Positions 61,269 through 64,000 of a DNA stretch of 64,000 nucleotides are shown piece by piece (the first letter of the stretch is position 1; each line of letters begins with the position of its first letter). The stretch lies in contig NZ_CP194331.1 in assembly GCF_051257895.1 (NCBI RefSeq), positions 1,798,001 to 1,862,000 of the forward strand. The letters run 5' to 3'. A program made the position numbers and the translations under genes. Below the pieces are notes generated by a model. That model did no database searches and was not told the origin of the DNA. It saw only the letters and a list, made by a program, of their open reading frames with translations. Origin of the DNA: Gallionella straubiae. Its GTDB lineage: Bacteria; Pseudomonadota; Gammaproteobacteria; Burkholderiales; Gallionellaceae.

Positions 61269-62441
61269 TACGATGTACATCCGAAAACAAACGACGGTAC
61301 TCCAATATAACTCCCTCGTTTATTTTTTTTGCATCAAATAACTGTTCGACCCGACATCTGGCAGCATTGCCCATGGCCCTGCAGCGCAGCAAATCCTTGA
61401 GTAAAGAAGATAACGCCTGTCCGAGCGCGGTTGAATCCCGTGGTGGCACCAGAATCCCTGTCTCTTCATTTACCACAGCATCGGATAAACCATATATATC
61501 TGTACCAACAGTAGGTATACCCATCGCTGCCGCCTCGATCACTACAGTTCCAAACCCCTCGCGGTAACTAGGCAAACACAGAATATCCGCAATAGCCATA
61601 TACACCTCTGGCTGGCCGGTATATCCGACCAGATGGGTATCAGGAAGGGCATCAATATCAGTACGCGTAATCTCCCCCCCCCCCCTCGTTCAGTATCAAA
61701 GGGGCCGACAAACACCAAATGCGCGCTACTACCCGTTTTTTTGATTTCCTGAAATGCAGCCAGCAACTCGCTCACACCTTTGTCTGCCGTAATGCGCCCC
61801 ACGAACAATAGCACTGGCGCATCCAAGGGGATACCTAAGTTTCGTCTGACTTGAATACGATCCTGATCGGTGAATCTACCTGCATTAAAGCGCACAAGAT
61901 CGACTCCAGCAATTGAACCCGCACCAATAACACTTACCCACTCCGGCAGCACGACATGCCGATCAACAAGAAATTGTCGCTGGCTTTGACTATCCGCATA
62001 GCAATGAGTGTTCAACCGAGCAACAAGGCTATCACTCAAGTGAGCCAGTACTCGCATAGGCCCTTGCAGATTTACCCAAGGCTGGCCGGTGAACGTATGC
62101 AATCGAACAGGCACGCCGGCGAGTATGCCAGCAATTGCCGTCAGCAAGCCCGCCTTGGGATTTGTTGAATGAACAATGTCAAAGTGCTCTCGCCTGAATA
62201 GCCTAAACAGCATCCAAAGCGCCCGGATGTCCTTGATAACGGAAATCGATCGTGCGATTTCAATGGTAATGATGCGGGGAGGTGATGCACCCAATCTTAG
62301 CTTTTCCAACTCAGGTCCATCACTGGATATCACTGTAACTTCGATACCACTGCATACAATTGCATCCAACTGTGCAGGAAGCTGGGAAGCCACAAAGTAT
62401 GGCGAGGCAGAAACACGGGCTAGCTTCATCTTTGTTGGCAT
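61249..62441 (-). pseudogene. GT4 glycosyltransferase interrupted at a poly-G tract
   Basis: Two frames together make one family-4 glycosyltransferase of about 397 residues. The N-terminal part (to 61686) has the acceptor-side fold (HSTNPKAGLLTAIAGILAGV, VLLFVGRITADKGVSELLAA) and the C-terminal part has the donor-binding motif YREGFGTVVIEAAAMG. They are in different frames, separated at 12 G residues (plus-strand C run 61674-61685). A tract of 10 or 13 would restore the full protein. It may be phase-variable, dead, or a sequencing error. Confidence 0.8.
61674..61685. repeat. 12-base C/G homopolymer in the glycosyltransferase gene
   Basis: Twelve consecutive C on the plus strand, flanked by TCT and TCG, lie within the coding region at the FDTERGGG segment. 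The frame is continuous only for tract lengths of 10, 13 and so on. Confidence 0.95.
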
Positions 62442-62504
62442 ATTCTCAAAATCATTTGTTTTCGATAGCTTATCGCCACGATGCTCCGCTTATTGGCGAT
62501 ATGA

Positions 62505-63980
62505 TCACTTATTACCTCCTCTAATAGCAAAAGGGTGCGAACGCTTCATGCCATCAAGTGCCCAAAGTATCAGCAGAACCAAAATCAATGAGAACAAAGA
62601 TCTCTGCAGCCCAACCAGCCAATCATCTAACCCCATAGCAGAATAAAACGAAAATATATTCAGCAGAATCCACGCTGAAAAATAGGGCACCAACCCACCT
62701 TTGAACTTTTTGGATATGGCCATATACATCGACAGCAGAATAAAACCGGCCACGAACAAAGCAAACAATCCCATGCCCCATCCAAACATGCAGTACGCTA
62801 CCCCCCATGAGGTCCATATGAAACTTTCGTAATACCCTGCTTTCAATAATTCAGCATCCCGTAATTTATAAACAAAAGGCCATAGAAGTGCGGTATTAAA
62901 CGGCGCATCAGCAAAAACCACCCCGGGGAGAATTATGTTCGTTGCGCTTTTCAATGCATAAGGCAAGTTAATATTTCGTAACGCCATCTCCGGATCTGCC
63001 CCCAATACAACGGTCATGACTGCCGTATCAAAACCTGCTCCTAGCCGACTCAATATCGACCCTCCTATAGCACTTCCGGCAGAGCCTTGTTCACCAGCCG
63101 TTTCCGGCGGCTTAGTCAATGGCTTAGTCAATGGCTTAGTCAATGGCTTAGTCAATGGGCGATTTTCCGTTACAAAACCGTCGCGCTCGGCAAGCATAGC
63201 CGTTCTAGCTGCTGTAGCAATAGGAAAAGAAACTACACTTAATGCCGCAATAGTGAGAAAAAAAACAAAATAATTTCGTAGCCGTTCGCGAAAATTCCCG
63301 TAGAGAACGAGCATCGCTATCAACACCAATTGAAAAATTGCGACTCCCCCAGAACGTGAGCCAAGCATGACCATTACTATCATGAAAGCGGCAGCAAACA
63401 AAAGGATGGGCATATTGGTTTTACTACCACGCCCTCTTGCAGCCAGCATTGAGATCATAACAATTAAAAATGCATGCATACTGACAAACAGAACCGTAAC
63501 CACTCCTACAAACTTATGCTCGACACCATAATACATTTTCGATAGCACACTATTGCCAAGCCATAACGCTATGTAGAGCTGAACCACGCAAACAACAGTA
63601 AAGGCGAGGGCCAAATGGCTAGCTGGGTAAGTTTTTGTTGCAACGCCAACAACGCTCCATTTATTCAAGTGTTTTTTGAGGGCCATATATGCCAAAAAGA
63701 AGCCTGCGCAAAGTGCTGCAGTGCCCAGCACAATATAGACATACCCCAAATTTATCTGTTGCACTGTCAAGAATACGGTTAGCGGAAAACGCACTCTATC
63801 CGGGAAAAACAAGAATGAAAGAACACGTGGGAAAATGAAAATCAGAAAAAACACCACCAACAACGCATACGCAGGAAACAAGACCTCCTCACTCTTGAGC
63901 AACACGGATAGTAACAGTCCACAAGCAGTCAGCGTGACCAGAAGGGTTGTCATGTCATATAGTGCTCGCGGCCCGAGCAA
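62505..63980 (-). CDS. Wzy-like polysaccharide polymerase (possibly 5'-partial)
   Basis: The protein has about 12 membrane helices, as in oligosaccharide repeat-unit polymerases. The frame is still open at the window edge (before 63980 it continues SIVGYVLLGPRAL), so the true start may lie outside; internal starts include the ATG encoding MTTLLVTLTACG. A loop near the middle carries (LTKP)4 from a 12-bp repeat. Composition is AT-richer than the core genes, as usual for O-antigen clusters. Family assignment is by topology and context. Confidence 0.75.
   Translation of the reverse strand: MLGPRALYDMTTLLVTLTACGLLLSVLLKSEEVLFPAYALLVVFFLIFIFPRVLSFLFFPDRVRFPLTVFLTVQQINLGYVYIVLGTAALCAGFFLAYMALKKHLNKWSVVGVATKTYPASHLALAFTVVCVVQLYIALWLGNSVLSKMYYGVEHKFVGVVTVLFVSMHAFLIVMISMLAARGRGSKTNMPILLFAAAFMIVMVMLGSRSGGVAIFQLVLIAMLVLYGNFRERLRNYFVFFLTIAALSVVSFPIATAARTAMLAERDGFVTENRPLTKPLTKPLTKPLTKPPETAGEQGSAGSAIGGSILSRLGAGFDTAVMTVVLGADPEMALRNINLPYALKSATNIILPGVVFADAPFNTALLWPFVYKLRDAELLKAGYYESFIWTSWGVAYCMFGWGMGLFALFVAGFILLSMYMAISKKFKGGLVPYFSAWILLNIFSFYSAMGLDDWLVGLQRSLFSLILVLLILWALDGMKRSHPFAIRGGNK
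63109..63156. repeat. Four perfect 12-bp tandem repeats in the wzy-like gene
   Basis: GGCTTAGTCAAT occurs four times without a mismatch at 63109, 63121, 63133 and 63145. In the gene it encodes (LTKP)4 in a loop. Loss or gain of a unit keeps the frame. Confidence 0.95.
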
Positions 63981-64000
63981 TACATAACCGACGATACTAA

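Noticed and set aside
63109..63156. CRISPR-like array
   Set aside because: The four units are contiguous 12-bp repeats without spacers and lie inside a coding frame.

Overview
The window comes from a GC-rich betaproteobacterial chromosome, most likely from the Nitrosomonadales/Gallionellaceae side of the class. Signs of this are the gene orders lptD-surA-pdxA-rsmA, petABC-sspAB, zapB-zapA-6S RNA and pcm-tolC, a CIRCE operator in front of rpoH, and a BtuM-type B12 transporter as known from Thiobacillus. The lineage is inferred from gene content and order only; no database search was possible.

Layout. 1-3743: end of lptD, then surA, pdxA and rsmA, with two tandem overlapping mini-ORFs between pdxA and rsmA. 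3754-6949: a sigma-54 activator with a four-cysteine PAS domain, divergent from a near-consensus -24/-12 promoter and a small secreted protein, then a DnrO-like periplasmic protein and a bacteriohemerythrin. 6988-13621: a large peptide-type binding lipoprotein, a Tim44-like protein, ubiJ-ubiB and a TPR protein. 13642-17957: a MITE-like element, an orphan ParA, and glmS/glmU. 18249-22907: cytochrome bc1 (petABC), sspAB, and rpoH with CIRCE. 22965-30948: dTDP-rhamnose genes (rfbBDAC), a periplasmic beta carbonic anhydrase, and a nadD-rsfS-rlmH-maf-rng operon. 31089-37299: ilvA, a 5-formyl-THF cyclo-ligase, and aceE/aceF, both carrying in-frame palindromic insertions. 37597-43193: a diguanylate cyclase, heme A synthase, a TauE/SafE exporter, an EVE protein, 6S RNA, zapA and a zapB-like gene. 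43267-48254: a B12 regulon made of promoter, cobalamin riboswitch, btuB, btuM, cobQ and cobO. 48330-57112: msbA, a peroxiredoxin, a DUF1622 protein, a sodium:solute symporter, phoBR with a Pho box, pcm and tolC.

57122-60309 is a nest of IS21-family elements: one intact copy inserted in inverse orientation inside a gutted second copy, beside the end of a third, diverged one. Beyond it (60310-64000) the composition turns AT-richer and the genes belong to a surface polysaccharide cluster: a sugar epimerase whose last codons are supplied by the IS end, a glycosyltransferase broken at a 12-base G tract, and a Wzy-like polymerase with a 12-bp in-frame tandem repeat. The G tract and the in-frame repeat look like contingency loci that could vary surface glycans.

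The most unusual items are the tandem coupled mini-ORFs before rsmA, the palindromic inserts in both PDH subunits, the sigma-54 switch with its tiny secreted target, the possible poly-G phase switch, the inverted glmS-end (attTn7-like) repeat, and the nested IS21 copies.
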